From positions 1 to 60,404 of the forward strand of contig NZ_VJMG01000048.1 of assembly GCF_007004135.1 (NCBI RefSeq): 60,404 nt of DNA, read 5' to 3'. The notes under the pieces are model-generated. The model searched no databases. It saw only the letters and a list, made by a program, of their open reading frames with translations, and was not told where the DNA came from. The translations under genes were made by a program, and so were the position numbers. The stretch is from Affinirhizobium straminoryzae. Its GTDB lineage: Bacteria > Pseudomonadota > Alphaproteobacteria > Rhizobiales > Rhizobiaceae. Shown here piece by piece: positions 38,220 to 48,166 of the stretch (its first letter is position 1; the number at the start of each line of letters is the position of its first letter).

Positions 38220-38414
38220 ATGTTCCTCGACCTGCAAGGCTATTACCGGCGCGAGCCGGACCCGCCGCCGGAAAATCCGCCGCGGCCCTCGCTCTCCGCC
38301 AGCCAGCAGAAGCTGCTGGTCTGGCTGATCTGCTTCAACCTGTTTTTTCTGCTGGTCGCGCCGATCGGTGGCGCCACGGTGGTAGACGCGCTGCTGGCGC
38401 TTCTTTCCGGCTGA
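38220..38414 (+). CDS. Small hypothetical membrane protein
   Basis: A 64-residue protein. It begins MFLDLQGYYRREPDPPPENP, a proline-rich cytoplasmic segment, then has one or two hydrophobic helices (about residues 27-45 and 47-62). ATG 38220 follows GGGACGACG. It is divergent from the DinB gene and convergent with the TPR methyltransferase gene. Family not recognised. Confidence 0.6.
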   Translation: MFLDLQGYYRREPDPPPENPPRPSLSASQQKLLVWLICFNLFFLLVAPIGGATVVDALLALLSG

Positions 38415-38465
38415 GGCACGGCCGGCGGTCATCTCTGACGCCGCCGGCTGCCAGCAGGCTCTCGT

Positions 38466-39281
38466 TCAGCCGCGCAGGCGGGCAACGACCAGATGGCCTG
38501 GCGTCGGTTCGCCATCCTGCATGCGCACGTTGATCTCGGTGATATCGACGAGATCAAAGCCCGTGGCATTCAACCGCTCGCGCACATAGGCTTCCGAATG
38601 GGCAAAGCGCTGGTGCGGGCCGACCATGTAGGGGCGGCCGGCCATCACCGCGTCCGGCAGGGTTTCGGAGGAAAAGACGAGAATGCCGCCGGGCACCATG
38701 TTTTCGGCTGCCCCGAAGAACAGCGGTTCGAGAGCACCGAGATAGGGCAGCACATCCGTCGCGGTCACGATGTCGAAAGCATCGTCGTCATTGTCCTCGA
38801 GAAAGTCCTCGATCTCGGCGACGTAGAGCGTGTCGTAGAGATCCTTCTCATGGGCGATCTCGACCATGTTTTCGGAGATGTCGATGCCGGTGATGTCTTC
38901 CACGATGTCGCGCATGGCGCCGCCTGTCAGGCCCGTGCCGCAGCCGAGATCGAGCATGCGCTTGAACGGTCCGAGATCGAGTTCCTGCAGGCGCTGCAGC
39001 ACCATCAGCGGCACGGCATAGCCGAGCTGCTCGACAAGGATTTCCTCGAAATCCTCCGCATGCTGGTCGAACAGGGTTTCCACATAGGCATCCGGTGCGC
39101 GCGTCGGGGCTTCCCCGCGACCAAGGGCAGCAATGCGAACCGATGCGCCGCCGTGATCCTCGGGATCGATGGCCAGCACCTCGTGATAGGCGGCGACGGC
39201 GGCGTCGATCTCGCCGGCCTTCTCATGGGCGAGCGCCCGGTTGTAGGCTTCTGCCAGGGCTTCTTCATCGATCTTCGTCAT
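38466..39281 (-). CDS. SAM-dependent methyltransferase with N-terminal TPR
   Basis: A 271-residue protein. Residues 8-45 form a tetratricopeptide-like pair of helices (AYNRALAHEKAGEIDAAVAA then YHEVLAIDPED). The methyltransferase domain starts near residue 105 with MLDLGCGTGLTGGAMRD, GIDISENMVEIA and DIVTATDVLPYLG. Similar TPR-methyltransferase fusions occur across alphaproteobacteria; the substrate is unknown. Transcribed alone on the minus strand. Confidence 0.85.
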   Translation of the reverse strand: MTKIDEEALAEAYNRALAHEKAGEIDAAVAAYHEVLAIDPEDHGGASVRIAALGRGEAPTRAPDAYVETLFDQHAEDFEEILVEQLGYAVPLMVLQRLQELDLGPFKRMLDLGCGTGLTGGAMRDIVEDITGIDISENMVEIAHEKDLYDTLYVAEIEDFLEDNDDDAFDIVTATDVLPYLGALEPLFFGAAENMVPGGILVFSSETLPDAVMAGRPYMVGPHQRFAHSEAYVRERLNATGFDLVDITEINVRMQDGEPTPGHLVVARLRG

Positions 39282-39382
39282 GGCCGCCTCGTTTCATCCG
39301 TGCCGGTGGGTCTCCCCGCGGCTTTAAGGCCACGGGGAGGGCTTGGCAAGGAGAAGCCGATGTCGGCGGGCGATGGCCCACG

Positions 39383-39652
39383 TCAATGCAGGATGAATTC
39401 GCCCTTCAGCGCCCGCCATTCGCTGGCGGCGATCATCTTGCGGTGCACGTAGCGTACCGAATGCAGCGGGCCGTCGAGCTTTTCCTGCCAGAATTTCAGA
39501 AAACCGCGCATTTCCGGAAAATCCGGTGCGAGATCGTAATGCTGCCAGATATAGGTCTGAAGCAGCGCCGGATGATCGGGCAAGCGATAGAGGATCTGCG
39601 CGGTGGTGAGGCCATAGCCTTTCAGCATCATGTCCATGTCAGGTGTCATCAT
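39383..39652 (-). CDS. usg: Protein usg
   Basis: An 89-residue protein of the small usg family, recognised by LKGYGLTTAQILYRLPDHP near residue 10, YIWQHYDLAPDFPEM near 34, FWQEKLDGPLHSVRY near 54 and a final GEFILH. The name comes from its position near trp genes in some alphaproteobacteria; its function is unknown and no trp gene is here. Start is the first of two adjacent ATGs at 39652. It stands between the methyltransferase and OmpA genes. Confidence 0.85.
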   Translation of the reverse strand: MMTPDMDMMLKGYGLTTAQILYRLPDHPALLQTYIWQHYDLAPDFPEMRGFLKFWQEKLDGPLHSVRYVHRKMIAASEWRALKGEFILH

Positions 39653-39947
39653 CGTTCGTTTCCCTCGGAGTTGACCCCGCCGGCGTCGTTGCGCCGGGAC
39701 TGCCAATTGCAGCACTGCCGGCTTAACCGAGGCTTAACGGCACGTCTTCACGAAGAGTTTTTATCTCTTGTTTTCAAAGTCTTAGCACTCAATATGAACT
39801 TCTGCTGCCAGAGGAATTCAGCTTCGGTTCATCTGGCTCTGCTTCTTTTGCCGTGGAACCAGAACGGCCCCAGCTCCGTTATCGCGCGCCCTTGACGGTG
39901 CCCGACGGGCCGCCGGATCTGGGCGAAGCAAACGCCAGGGAGAAAAC

Positions 39948-42329
39948 ATGGCCAAGCGAACCGGATACCTTGCCAGCGTGGCAATGCCGTTGATGTCGAT
40001 GAGCCTCCTGGTGCCGCAGGCGCACGCCATGCCGATCAGCATGGCGCCGATGGCACCGGCCGGCATCGCGCAGGATGTGATCCGCGTGCAGGACAATGGC
40101 GCCGCACCGCAGGATGGCAGCGCGCCGCTCATCAAGCCGCCACACAAGCCGCAAGCCGGTGGCGGGCAGGAGCCGCCTGCTCACGAAGGACAGCATCCCC
40201 CCGCACATGAAGCCGCACCGCCACGCGAAGCTGCACCGCCACGCGAGGCGCCGCCCGCCCGTGAACCGGCCCCGGCGCGCGAGCCCGCGCCGCAGCGCGA
40301 ACCGGAGCCCGTGCGCCCGCCTCCGGCCCGTGAACCCGCACCACAGCGCGAACCGGCACCGCAGCGCGAACCCGCGCCTGCCCGCGAAGCCGCCCCGCCG
40401 CGCGAGGCCCCGCCCACCCGCGAACCGGCACCGCAGCGCGAGCCGGCGCCCGCGCCCAAGCCCGTCGCCCCGAAACCTCCGGCCGCCGAGCCGCCGGCCG
40501 CAGAACGTCCGGCCCGCGTGCCGGCGGCGCCCGCCGAATCTCTGAAGCCGCAGCGCGAGCCACAGCCCGCTGCGGGAGAGGCACCGCGTCCGCGTCCGCA
40601 GGAGCCTGCGGGTGCCGAGCGGCCTGCCGCGCCGGCCGAATCCTCCGCCGCTGCCCCGGACGGCCAGAAACCGAACCGCCGTCCGCAACCCGGCGCGGAC
40701 GCGCCGGCAGACGGCAAGCCGCGTCCGTCGCCCGAAGCGCCGGCGCCTGCCGCACCGCGTCCGGTCGAGCCACCGAAGGATGCCGCACGCCCGCAGCCGA
40801 CCGAACCCGGTGTGCCGGTAAAGCCGCCGGTTCCACCGGCGGGTGAGGCGCCGCCGAAGCCGCAGGGTGGGGCAGCCGTGCCGAGCCCGGCGCCGCTGCC
40901 GGGTGGCAAGCCCGTGCCCGCACAGCAGCCGGGTGTCAATCCGTCCGCGCCGCCGCAACCGGGCACTCCCGGCAAGCCGCCGGTTCCGCCGGGAGCCCCC
41001 GGCGCACCGCAGGCACCGGGCGCCGAACCCGTGCCGCTGCCGCCCGGGCAGGCCGGTCGCCCAGTCGCGCCTGGCAACGAACAGGCGCGTCCGGCGCCGG
41101 GCGTTGCGCCGCCAATGACGCCGGAAGAAATCGAGCGCGCCCGTCGCATTGCCGAAAATCCGGCCTCCAGCAACCAGCCGATCGTCCTGCCGGTGCAGAA
41201 CGGTGCGGCGGTGCTGGACAGTGCCAAGGAGGCACCGGCACCGCTTCCGCCCGGTGCGCCGCCGCGTCCCGATGCGCGTGGTCCGGGCGCCGGCCCGCGT
41301 CCGGTTGCTGCGCCGGATGCACCGCCCCCGCCGCCGCCGAAATCCGACGCGGACGCCCAGGCCGGTGCCCCCGGCCGGCCCATGCCGCCGATTCGCATCG
41401 AGCCTGTTACGGCCGAGCGCGGTCAGGTGATGCAGGCGCCGCCGCGCTACGACATCCCGCGCGGCTTCGAGGACCGGCGCCCGGTGGAGGACAATCGCGT
41501 CATCTTCCAGATCGACAACCGCACCTTCGTGCGCCACGACGACAGCGAGCGCTTCTACGAGCAGGGTTATGAACCCCGCTATGAGCAGTTGCGCGGTGGC
41601 CGCGTGCGCCAGATCATCGAGCGGGACGGCGGCGTGCAGATCGTGACGATCCGCGACCGGTACGGCAACATCCTGCAGCGCTCGCGCATCGACCGTGACG
41701 GCCGCGAAGACGTGCTCTACTATGCCCCGGACCTGCCGGAGGACCGTCCCGGCAATGGTGGCTGGTACGATCCGGGCCGCGACCTGCCGCCGATGCGGCT
41801 GACGGTGCCCGTCGACCAGTACATCATCGACACCTCGACGCAGCCGGATCGCGACTACTACCGCTTCCTGGAACAGCCGCCGGTGGAACGCGTCGAGCGC
41901 GTCTATTCGCTCGATGAAGTGCGCTATTCGGCCCGTATCCGTGACAAGGTGCCGCGCATCGACCTCGATACGATCACCTTTGCCACCGGCAGCGCCGAAG
42001 TGCCCATGAGCCAGGCGAAAACCCTCAGGCGGGTGGCCGATGCCATCCTGGAAATCCTGAAGCGCAATCCGAGCGAGACCTTCCTGATCGAAGGTCACAC
42101 CGACGCCGTCGGCTCGGACGAGAGCAATCTCGTCCTCTCCGACCGCCGCGCGGAATCAGTCGCCAACGTGCTGACGGATGTTTACGGCATTCCGCCGGAA
42201 AACCTCGCGACCCAGGGCTATGGCGAGCGCTATCTGAAGGTGCTGACCGACGGTCCCTCGCAGGAAAACCGCCGCGTGACCATCCGCCGCATCACCCCGC
42301 TGGTGAAGCCGGTGGCGCAGAACCGCTAA
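39948..42329 (+). CDS. OmpA-family protein with very long proline-rich linker
   Basis: A 793-residue envelope protein. A signal peptide (residues 1-27, ending PQAHA) is followed by about 430 residues of Pro/Ala/Glu/Arg low complexity with recurring REPAP and QREPAP units. A middle domain (about 475-660) has RVIFQIDNRTFVRHD and YYAPDLPED. The C-terminal OmpA domain (about 670-785) shows ITFATGSAEV and IEGHTDAVGSDESNLVLSDR, with the Asp and Arg that bind peptidoglycan. The linker could span the periplasm. The terminator at 42358 ends the transcript. Confidence 0.9.
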   Translation: MAKRTGYLASVAMPLMSMSLLVPQAHAMPISMAPMAPAGIAQDVIRVQDNGAAPQDGSAPLIKPPHKPQAGGGQEPPAHEGQHPPAHEAAPPREAAPPREAPPAREPAPAREPAPQREPEPVRPPPAREPAPQREPAPQREPAPAREAAPPREAPPTREPAPQREPAPAPKPVAPKPPAAEPPAAERPARVPAAPAESLKPQREPQPAAGEAPRPRPQEPAGAERPAAPAESSAAAPDGQKPNRRPQPGADAPADGKPRPSPEAPAPAAPRPVEPPKDAARPQPTEPGVPVKPPVPPAGEAPPKPQGGAAVPSPAPLPGGKPVPAQQPGVNPSAPPQPGTPGKPPVPPGAPGAPQAPGAEPVPLPPGQAGRPVAPGNEQARPAPGVAPPMTPEEIERARRIAENPASSNQPIVLPVQNGAAVLDSAKEAPAPLPPGAPPRPDARGPGAGPRPVAAPDAPPPPPPKSDADAQAGAPGRPMPPIRIEPVTAERGQVMQAPPRYDIPRGFEDRRPVEDNRVIFQIDNRTFVRHDDSERFYEQGYEPRYEQLRGGRVRQIIERDGGVQIVTIRDRYGNILQRSRIDRDGREDVLYYAPDLPEDRPGNGGWYDPGRDLPPMRLTVPVDQYIIDTSTQPDRDYYRFLEQPPVERVERVYSLDEVRYSARIRDKVPRIDLDTITFATGSAEVPMSQAKTLRRVADAILEILKRNPSETFLIEGHTDAVGSDESNLVLSDRRAESVANVLTDVYGIPPENLATQGYGERYLKVLTDGPSQENRRVTIRRITPLVKPVAQNR

Positions 42330-42357
42330 GCGGTTCCATATAGACAGCGAACAAGGC

Positions 42358-42388
42358 GGCCGCCGGAGCGATCCGGCGGCCGTTTTCC
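42358..42388 (+). terminator. Rho-independent terminator after the OmpA-family gene
   Basis: Perfect ten-base stem GGCCGCCGGA (42358-42367) and TCCGGCGGCC (42372-42381) with a four-base loop, then GTTTTCC. Confidence 0.85.
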
Positions 42389-42431
42389 ATGGCATGGGCG
42401 CCGATGCCATGATTGGACCGAACCCGCGGGA

Positions 42432-43193
42432 TCAGCTGACATTATAGCGCAGTGCCGTCCTGCCTTTGTCGATGAATGCCTCGTCGGCCCCCAGAATGGT
42501 CAGGAACGAGGGAAGCAGGCCCATGCCGTTCGCCTCTGCCTCGTAGTGCATGACGCGCACGCGACATTTGGCGGCCCGGGAGAGGTTGCGGATCAGGCGG
42601 GGATAGTCGAGGTCGAAGCACTTGATCTCCGACATCCTGATGACATTCGTCTCCTCGGCCTGCTGCGTGTACCAGTCCAGCGGATATCGGGCGCCCTGAC
42701 GGGTCTGCTCGCGATAGATGGCCTGGATGTAACTCGTCCGTTCACGCAGGTAGAGGATGATTTCGATGCGGTAGCCGAGCGCCCGGACCCTGTTGCAGAA
42801 CTCTCGCAGCTGGTCGGGTCTCGTCGCCACAAATTCGAGGTCTTCGGAGGACACGACGACAACGGGATGCAGGACGTCGCGCAGTTCCGCGACCAGGTCG
42901 CTGATCGGGTCCAGGCTCGGATCGATGCGCTTGTCCCGCAGCATCTGCCAGGGCAACAGGTGATGGCCGGCGTATTCGGGCGGGCGGCCAGCTTTGGGAA
43001 TATAGATGCCTTGCCGGTCAAGGTCTTCCCTGTGGTCGTAAAGAAAATGCTGGATTGACGTCGTGCCTGTCTTGTGGGTGCCGACGTGCAGGAAGAATGT
43101 CTTCTGCTGAGCGCCTGTTGCACGCTGGTATAGCCGCCAGCAGAACTGCCGGGTAGCGGAAAGACATGACGAAAGACGGTTGGCGAGCGACAT
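42432..43193 (-). CDS. Sulfotransferase-like P-loop protein
   Basis: A 253-residue protein. Near residue 35 it has FFLHVGTHKTGTTSIQHFL, a 5'-phosphosulfate-binding-like loop seen in bacterial sulfotransferase-like proteins, and near residue 115 VVVSSEDLEF followed by an Arg-rich YLRERTSYIQAIY segment that may bind the 3'-phosphate. The acceptor is unknown; surface polysaccharide modification is a guess. ATG 43193 has GGAG close upstream. Unlike the copy at 13221, the two share only the general fold, so they are not recent duplicates. Confidence 0.65.
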   Translation of the reverse strand: MSLANRLSSCLSATRQFCWRLYQRATGAQQKTFFLHVGTHKTGTTSIQHFLYDHREDLDRQGIYIPKAGRPPEYAGHHLLPWQMLRDKRIDPSLDPISDLVAELRDVLHPVVVVSSEDLEFVATRPDQLREFCNRVRALGYRIEIILYLRERTSYIQAIYREQTRQGARYPLDWYTQQAEETNVIRMSEIKCFDLDYPRLIRNLSRAAKCRVRVMHYEAEANGMGLLPSFLTILGADEAFIDKGRTALRYNVS

Positions 43194-43263
43194 GTCTCCG
43201 TCATGCCATCAGGCGCGACGGACGGCAATCCTTGCCTTCTCGTTCAGGGCACTTTCAGCAAGG

Positions 43264-43788
43264 TTATTGTCCCTGCTGCAGTCCCGTCACCGTCAGAACG
43301 AAATCGGCGATCGCGCCGGTGTCGTCGAGGTCGAAGACCGGAAGGTGGGTCTCCTCCACGGGATGGTCGGCGGCAATCGCGGCGATGTGCGGGTCGGTCG
43401 GGGCCAGCGGCTCGCGTTTGGCCGCCTCCAGCCGGCGGGCCTCGATCTTCGGCACCGGCTCGCGCTTGTAGCCCTCGATCAGCACGAGATCGCAGGGGGC
43501 AAGGCGGGACAGGATCTCCTCGAAGCTCGGTTCGGGCGCGCCGCGCAGTTCGTGCATGATGGCAAAGCGGGTGCCGGAGACGAGCGCGACCTCATGCGCG
43601 CCTGCCTGCCGGTGGCGATAGCTGTCGGCGCCGACCTTGTCGATGTCGAAATCGTGGTGGGCATGCTTGATGGTGGAGACGGTGAAGCCGCGGGCGGTGA
43701 GTTCGCTCACCAGTCGCACGGCAAGCCCGGTCTTGCCGGAATTCTTCCAGCCGGCAATGCCGAAGACCTTGGGTCTGCTGTTCGTCAT
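43264..43788 (-). CDS. mobB: Molybdopterin-guanine dinucleotide biosynthesis protein MobB
   Basis: GTP-binding helper of molybdenum cofactor maturation. The 174-residue protein has the P-loop GIAGWKNSGKTGLAVRLV near residue 9, TIKHAHHDFDIDKVGADSYR near 38, and LVLIEGYKREPVPKIEA near 100. Its ATG overlaps the mobA stop by four bases (ATGA), so MobA and MobB are made together. moaA, for an early step of the same pathway, lies about 7 kb away. Confidence 0.93.
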   Translation of the reverse strand: MTNSRPKVFGIAGWKNSGKTGLAVRLVSELTARGFTVSTIKHAHHDFDIDKVGADSYRHRQAGAHEVALVSGTRFAIMHELRGAPEPSFEEILSRLAPCDLVLIEGYKREPVPKIEARRLEAAKREPLAPTDPHIAAIAADHPVEETHLPVFDLDDTGAIADFVLTVTGLQQGQ

Positions 43789-44438
43789 GGATGTGTTTCC
43801 AGAAACCGCCGGGCGGTCTCGAGATCGTCCGGCGTGTTGACGTTGAGGAAGGGATCGAGCGGACCAAGTGCGGTAACACTGAGCTCGAAGTCGACGACGG
43901 ACGTCTTCTGGCCCTCGAGAAAGCCCTTGACCCGCGGTTCGTCGGGACCTTCGAGAAATGTTTGCAGCGTGTCGGCGAGCGAGACGGGCCACAGGCCGCA
44001 GACCGGATGAAGGTTGCCGTCCGAGGAGGCGATGGCGATCGCCTCGCTGGTGGTCGCGACCTCCGCGAAGCGCGCCATCAGATCGCCTGGGAGGAAGGGG
44101 CTGTCGACCGGCACCGTCAGCACATGCGTCACATGCGGATGGCTGGCCGCGGTGTGGCGCATGGCGGCGAGAATGCCGGCGAGCGGCCCGCGCCGGCCGG
44201 GCAGCGTATCGGGCACGCGGGGCAGGGCAGTGCCCCGGCCGTCGTCCTTGATGTCCCCGAAGGCATCTTCTGCCACATTGAGCGCAAGCGTGGAGACCTG
44301 CGGACGGATGCGGTCCACCACATGCGCCAGCAGGGTCTTTGGGCCGAGGAGGACATCTGCCTTGTTTTGCCCCATGCGGCGCGAACGGCCGCCGGCCAGG
44401 ATCACGCCCGGAGGATTGAGGGGGTCGTCACCGTTCAA
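43785..44438 (-). CDS. mobA: Molybdenum cofactor guanylyltransferase MobA
   Basis: Adds GMP to molybdopterin to form the MGD cofactor. The 217-residue protein has the nucleotidyltransferase start GVILAGGRSRRMGQNKADVL near residue 11, GPLAGILAAM near 84, VPVDSPFLPGDL near 109, and a C-terminal FLNVNTPDDLETARR. No ATG is available; TTG 44438 has GGAAGG upstream and gives the right length. It is the first gene of the mobA-mobB pair. Confidence 0.93.
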   Translation of the reverse strand: MNGDDPLNPPGVILAGGRSRRMGQNKADVLLGPKTLLAHVVDRIRPQVSTLALNVAEDAFGDIKDDGRGTALPRVPDTLPGRRGPLAGILAAMRHTAASHPHVTHVLTVPVDSPFLPGDLMARFAEVATTSEAIAIASSDGNLHPVCGLWPVSLADTLQTFLEGPDEPRVKGFLEGQKTSVVDFELSVTALGPLDPFLNVNTPDDLETARRFLETHP

Positions 44439-44486
44439 AGTCGCACATCCTTCCGTTGGGCGGCACCTCTGGCGGCCGCGTTGACG

Positions 44487-45392
44487 TCAATGCGGCACGC
44501 GCGGTTCGGTTGCGCAGGCCAGCGGGCTGGCCCGTCGCTTTTCACGATAGAAGGCATAGAGGCCGGAGGCGACGATCAGGCTGGCGCCGATCGCCATATA
44601 GGCATCCGGCTGCTCGCCGAAGAAATAGAAGCCGAGGCTCAGCGAAAAGATCAGGCTCGTATAGCGGAAGGGCGCAACCACCGAGATCTCGCCGGAGCGC
44701 ATGGCGATGACGATGGTCTGGTAGCCTGCCATCAGCAGCACAGCCGCTGCCGTCAGATGCATCAGCGCCGTGCCGCTGACCGGGCTCCAGCCACCGAACG
44801 GCAGGATGAGGGCCGCGCCGAACACGGTGTTGGTGAGGGCGGCAAACAGCGAGACGAGGAGCGTCGGCAGCGCCGGTGGCAGACGGCGGGTGGTGAGGTC
44901 GCGCCCGGCCGTGAAGAACACCGCGACGACGGCGAGCAGGGAAGCGGGCACAAAATCCTCCGGGCTCGGCCTCAGCACCACCAGCACACCGACAAAGCCG
45001 ACCATGATCGCCGACCAGCGCCGCCAGCCGACCGGCTCCTTGAAGATCAGCCAGGCGCCGAAGGTGACGGCAAGCGGCAGCGACAGAAGAATGGTCGCGG
45101 CGACCGCGAGGTCGATATGGGCAAGCGCCGAGATATAGGTGATCGCCGCGCCGATCTCGAAGGTGGAGCGCAGGATGACCTTCCGATGCAGCATCTGCCT
45201 GATGTCGCGGAGCAGGCCGGCCTGACGGGCGAGCAGCAGCAGCATGGCCGTCGTCATCAGTCCGCGCAAGAACATGATCTGCCCGACATTCATCTCCGGC
45301 GTGACGAGCTTCACGAAGGCATCATTGGTGGTGAAGACACCCATGGCGAGCGTCATCATCACGGCGCCGCGCGCATTCTGCGACAATGGCAT
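44487..45392 (-). CDS. EamA/DMT-family transporter
   Basis: A 301-residue inner-membrane protein with ten predicted helices in two EamA repeats. The first repeat begins near residue 8 (GAVMMTLAMGVFTTNDAFVK) with FLRGLMTTAMLLLL, and the second near 155. The family exports amino acids, nucleosides or other small metabolites; substrate unknown. ATG 45392 follows GGGAATCGGAA. The same-strand gap to the mobA start is small, but no functional link is evident. Confidence 0.88.
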   Translation of the reverse strand: MPLSQNARGAVMMTLAMGVFTTNDAFVKLVTPEMNVGQIMFLRGLMTTAMLLLLARQAGLLRDIRQMLHRKVILRSTFEIGAAITYISALAHIDLAVAATILLSLPLAVTFGAWLIFKEPVGWRRWSAIMVGFVGVLVVLRPSPEDFVPASLLAVVAVFFTAGRDLTTRRLPPALPTLLVSLFAALTNTVFGAALILPFGGWSPVSGTALMHLTAAAVLLMAGYQTIVIAMRSGEISVVAPFRYTSLIFSLSLGFYFFGEQPDAYMAIGASLIVASGLYAFYREKRRASPLACATEPRVPH

Positions 45393-45631
45393 TTCCGATT
45401 CCCTAGACTGCTTTTCCCAAGGCTTAAAGCACACGGGGGCAGCCTGCCACCCTTGCCGTGTGCACAAATGCGACCGCAACTCGTCTTTTTGTCGAATCCG
45501 GCACAGGGTGCGGAAACGTTAACGGATGTGCAAGCTTTCGGGGCCAATTTCCGACAGGCCCGCATGAGGAGGGATGACCAGCGCTGCACGCCGATGACCG
45601 GCTGTCGCTTCGCCGTGCACGGAGAGGTGCA

Positions 45632-48166
45632 ATGTCGTTCCTGGATCGTCTTCTCCAGAGCCGCCGGATTGTCACCAAGGTTCTGCTCTTCGTCGTGCCG
45701 CTGGTGCTGCTGATTGCCGGCGTGGGGCTCGCGGGCTTCTACACTGCGCGCATGCTGAACGGCCACATGACCGTGACCCGCGCGACCATTGAAAACATCG
45801 ATGATTTCGAACGATTGCAGGCAGCCCTCCTTGGTTTTCTCGCAGCGCCCGAAGCCAGCACGCTGAAGGCGCTGCAGGAGGCAATCGCCCGGCAGGATGG
45901 AGGCGTCAACCGCCTCGAGAAACTCGTGGCCGACGCGGACGATCGCACGCGGCTTGCCGTCGTGCAGCAGACGGCGCCGGCGCTTGCCGAGCGCACCGCC
46001 GCGCTCTGGGCGCTGGAGCAGCGCATCACCGGCACCGAACAGGCCATGCAGGCGAGCATCGATGAAATCCGTGCACTGGCCGGCGGCGTCAGCGCCCAGT
46101 TCGAAGGCGTGCGCAAGGAGGGTGAGAGCAAGGAGAAGTTCGCCAAGGGCGCACTTTTTGATGCCTTTGTGTTGAAAAGCATGGCCAACCGCATCGACAA
46201 CCTGGCCGATTCGATCCGCAATGCCGACAATGATGCCACCCTTGCCCGTGCCGCTGGCACCTATCTCTCCGCGCTGATCAAGGAATTCGACAAGGTGGCG
46301 GGTCGCGGCACCTCCAAGGTGGAGCGCATGCTGGAAGCGCTGAAGGCACAGGCGCTCGACCTCGACCGGCTTGTGAAGGGCGATCTTGCCCCCGCCGACA
46401 AGGCGGAGGCCATTCGCCAGGCGGTGGCGGCACTCCTGCCGGTGCGCGATGTCTACCGCACCGAGATGGAGAAGAGCACCTCCAATGCCGCAGACCGCTT
46501 CGCCAACCTTGAGGGCGATCTGCAGGTCAACCGTGCGCTGGTGACGGAGATTGCCGAGGCCCTTCGGCTCAACGATCTCTTGCAACTGCATGTGGAGCGC
46601 CTTCGCGTGACGCTGACCGAGGCGGCACGCAAGGACGTGCTGTCCGATATCGCCGCGCTAAAGGCGGCAGGCGGCCGTGTCTCCGATCTCGGCCAGAAGA
46701 AGGAGGCGATGAAGAATTTTGCACCGCAGCTTCTGCCAATCCTCGACAGGCTGACCGGCCATGCCCAGCAATTGCTCGACCTTGCCGGCCAGTGGAAGGC
46801 TGCCCGGACGGCCACCGAGCAGACGCTCGCCGCCGGCATGCAGGGGCTGAAGAGCTTCGTGGCGGAGGCGCAGGAAGCGGGCAAGCAGGACAGCGCCCTC
46901 TCGGCCAACCTGTCGCTGGCGGCGACCGTGATCGGCACGGTGCTGGCGATCATCGGTGCGCTGATGCTGGTGGAAACGTTGCGCGGTCCGCTGCGCCGGG
47001 TGACGGAGATCATGACCCGGCTCGCCAATGGCGATCTGGAGGTGAAGATCGAGGGGCGCGAGCGCGGTGACGAGATCGGCGACATGGTCCGCTCGGTCAG
47101 CGTGTTCCGCGATGCAGCGCTTGAAAACATCCGGCTCGAGCAGGAGGCATCGGCCGCGCGCGAAGCCTCCGGGCTGGAGGCCGAGCGGCGTGCTGCCGAG
47201 CGGGCGCGCATCAGCAACGAGCAGCGCCAGGCGCTCTCGGCGCTCTCCGAGGTCCTGCACCGCCTGGCGGGGGGCGATCTCGAACAGGAGATGAGCGAGG
47301 CCCTGCCGGAAGACTTCGTGGACATGGCGCGCACCTATAACCAGGCGGTGCGGACCTTGCGTGCCACGCTCGCCGATGTGCGGGCCGTGGCCGACGACAT
47401 CAACAGCGGAACCGGCAATCTGTCGGCATCGGCCGATGATCTGGCGCGCCGCACCGAGCAGCAGGCGTCTGCTCTGGAGCAGTCGACGCGGGCGCTGCGG
47501 CAACTCAGCGATCTCGTCAAGTCCACCGCCGGCAGCGCGCAGCGTACCGCCCAGTCCGTCAACCAGACGGAAGCCTTCGCCACGCAATCCGGTCAGGTGG
47601 TGACGAGCGCGATCGCGGCGATGGACGAGATCAGCCGCTCCTCGGAAAAGATTTCCACCATCATCGGCGTGATCGATGAAATCGCCTTCCAGACCAACCT
47701 TCTGGCGCTGAATGCCGGGGTGGAAGCGGCGCGTGCCGGCGAGGCGGGCCGTGGCTTTGCGGTGGTGGCGCAGGAGGTGCGCGAACTTGCACAGCGCTGC
47801 GCCAACGCTGCCCGGGAGATCAAGGGGCTGATTTCCGTCAGTGCCGAGCAGGTGGGTAACGGCGTGCATCTGGTGGAACAGACAGGCCGGGCGCTGACCG
47901 AGATCATCGCCCATATCGCGACCGTCCAGACACTGGTGGCCGACATTTCGGCCGCCACCGGCGAGCAGTCGATCGGCATCGGCGAGGTGTCGCAGGCGCT
48001 CGGCGAGGTGGAGATGATCACCCAGCGCAATGCCGCGATGGTGGAAGAAAACACTGCCGAAATCCACGGCCTGCGCGGTCGCGTCGAGGCACTGGCGGAG
48101 AAGATCGAGCATTTCCGGACCAATGAGCCGGGAGCTGCCTCGATGCGCAAGGGATGGGCGGCATGA
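45632..48166 (+). CDS. Large methyl-accepting chemotaxis protein with long periplasmic domain
   Basis: An 844-residue chemoreceptor. Membrane helices lie at about residues 16-36 and 427-449, leaving a long all-helical periplasmic region of nearly 390 residues, about twice the usual size and possibly an extended helical-bimodular-like sensor. HAMP follows ([17 protein letters not shown]), and the signalling tip is [20 protein letters not shown]. Its stop overlaps the ATG of the metzincin-like gene, so they are translated together. The upstream gap (45393-45631) is about 240 bases with no clear promoter pair. Confidence 0.92.
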   Translation: MSFLDRLLQSRRIVTKVLLFVVPLVLLIAGVGLAGFYTARMLNGHMTVTRATIENIDDFERLQAALLGFLAAPEASTLKALQEAIARQDGGVNRLEKLVADADDRTRLAVVQQTAPALAERTAALWALEQRITGTEQAMQASIDEIRALAGGVSAQFEGVRKEGESKEKFAKGALFDAFVLKSMANRIDNLADSIRNADNDATLARAAGTYLSALIKEFDKVAGRGTSKVERMLEALKAQALDLDRLVKGDLAPADKAEAIRQAVAALLPVRDVYRTEMEKSTSNAADRFANLEGDLQVNRALVTEIAEALRLNDLLQLHVERLRVTLTEAARKDVLSDIAALKAAGGRVSDLGQKKEAMKNFAPQLLPILDRLTGHAQQLLDLAGQWKAARTATEQTLAAGMQGLKSFVAEAQEAGKQDSALSANLSLAATVIGTVLAIIGALMLVETLRGPLRRVTEIMTRLANGDLEVKIEGRERGDEIGDMVRSVSVFRDAALENIRLEQEASAAREASGLEAERRAAERARISNEQRQALSALSEVLHRLAGGDLEQEMSEALPEDFVDMARTYNQAVRTLRATLADVRAVADDINSGTGNLSASADDLARRTEQQASALEQSTRALRQLSDLVKSTAGSAQRTAQSVNQTEAFATQSGQVVTSAIAAMDEISRSSEKISTIIGVIDEIAFQTNLLALNAGVEAARAGEAGRGFAVVAQEVRELAQRCANAAREIKGLISVSAEQVGNGVHLVEQTGRALTEIIAHIATVQTLVADISAATGEQSIGIGEVSQALGEVEMITQRNAAMVEENTAEIHGLRGRVEALAEKIEHFRTNEPGAASMRKGWAA

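Noticed and set aside
39879..42098. Gly/Arg-rich antisense frame opposite the OmpA gene
   Set aside because: Direct consequence of the proline-rich repeats on the coding strand.
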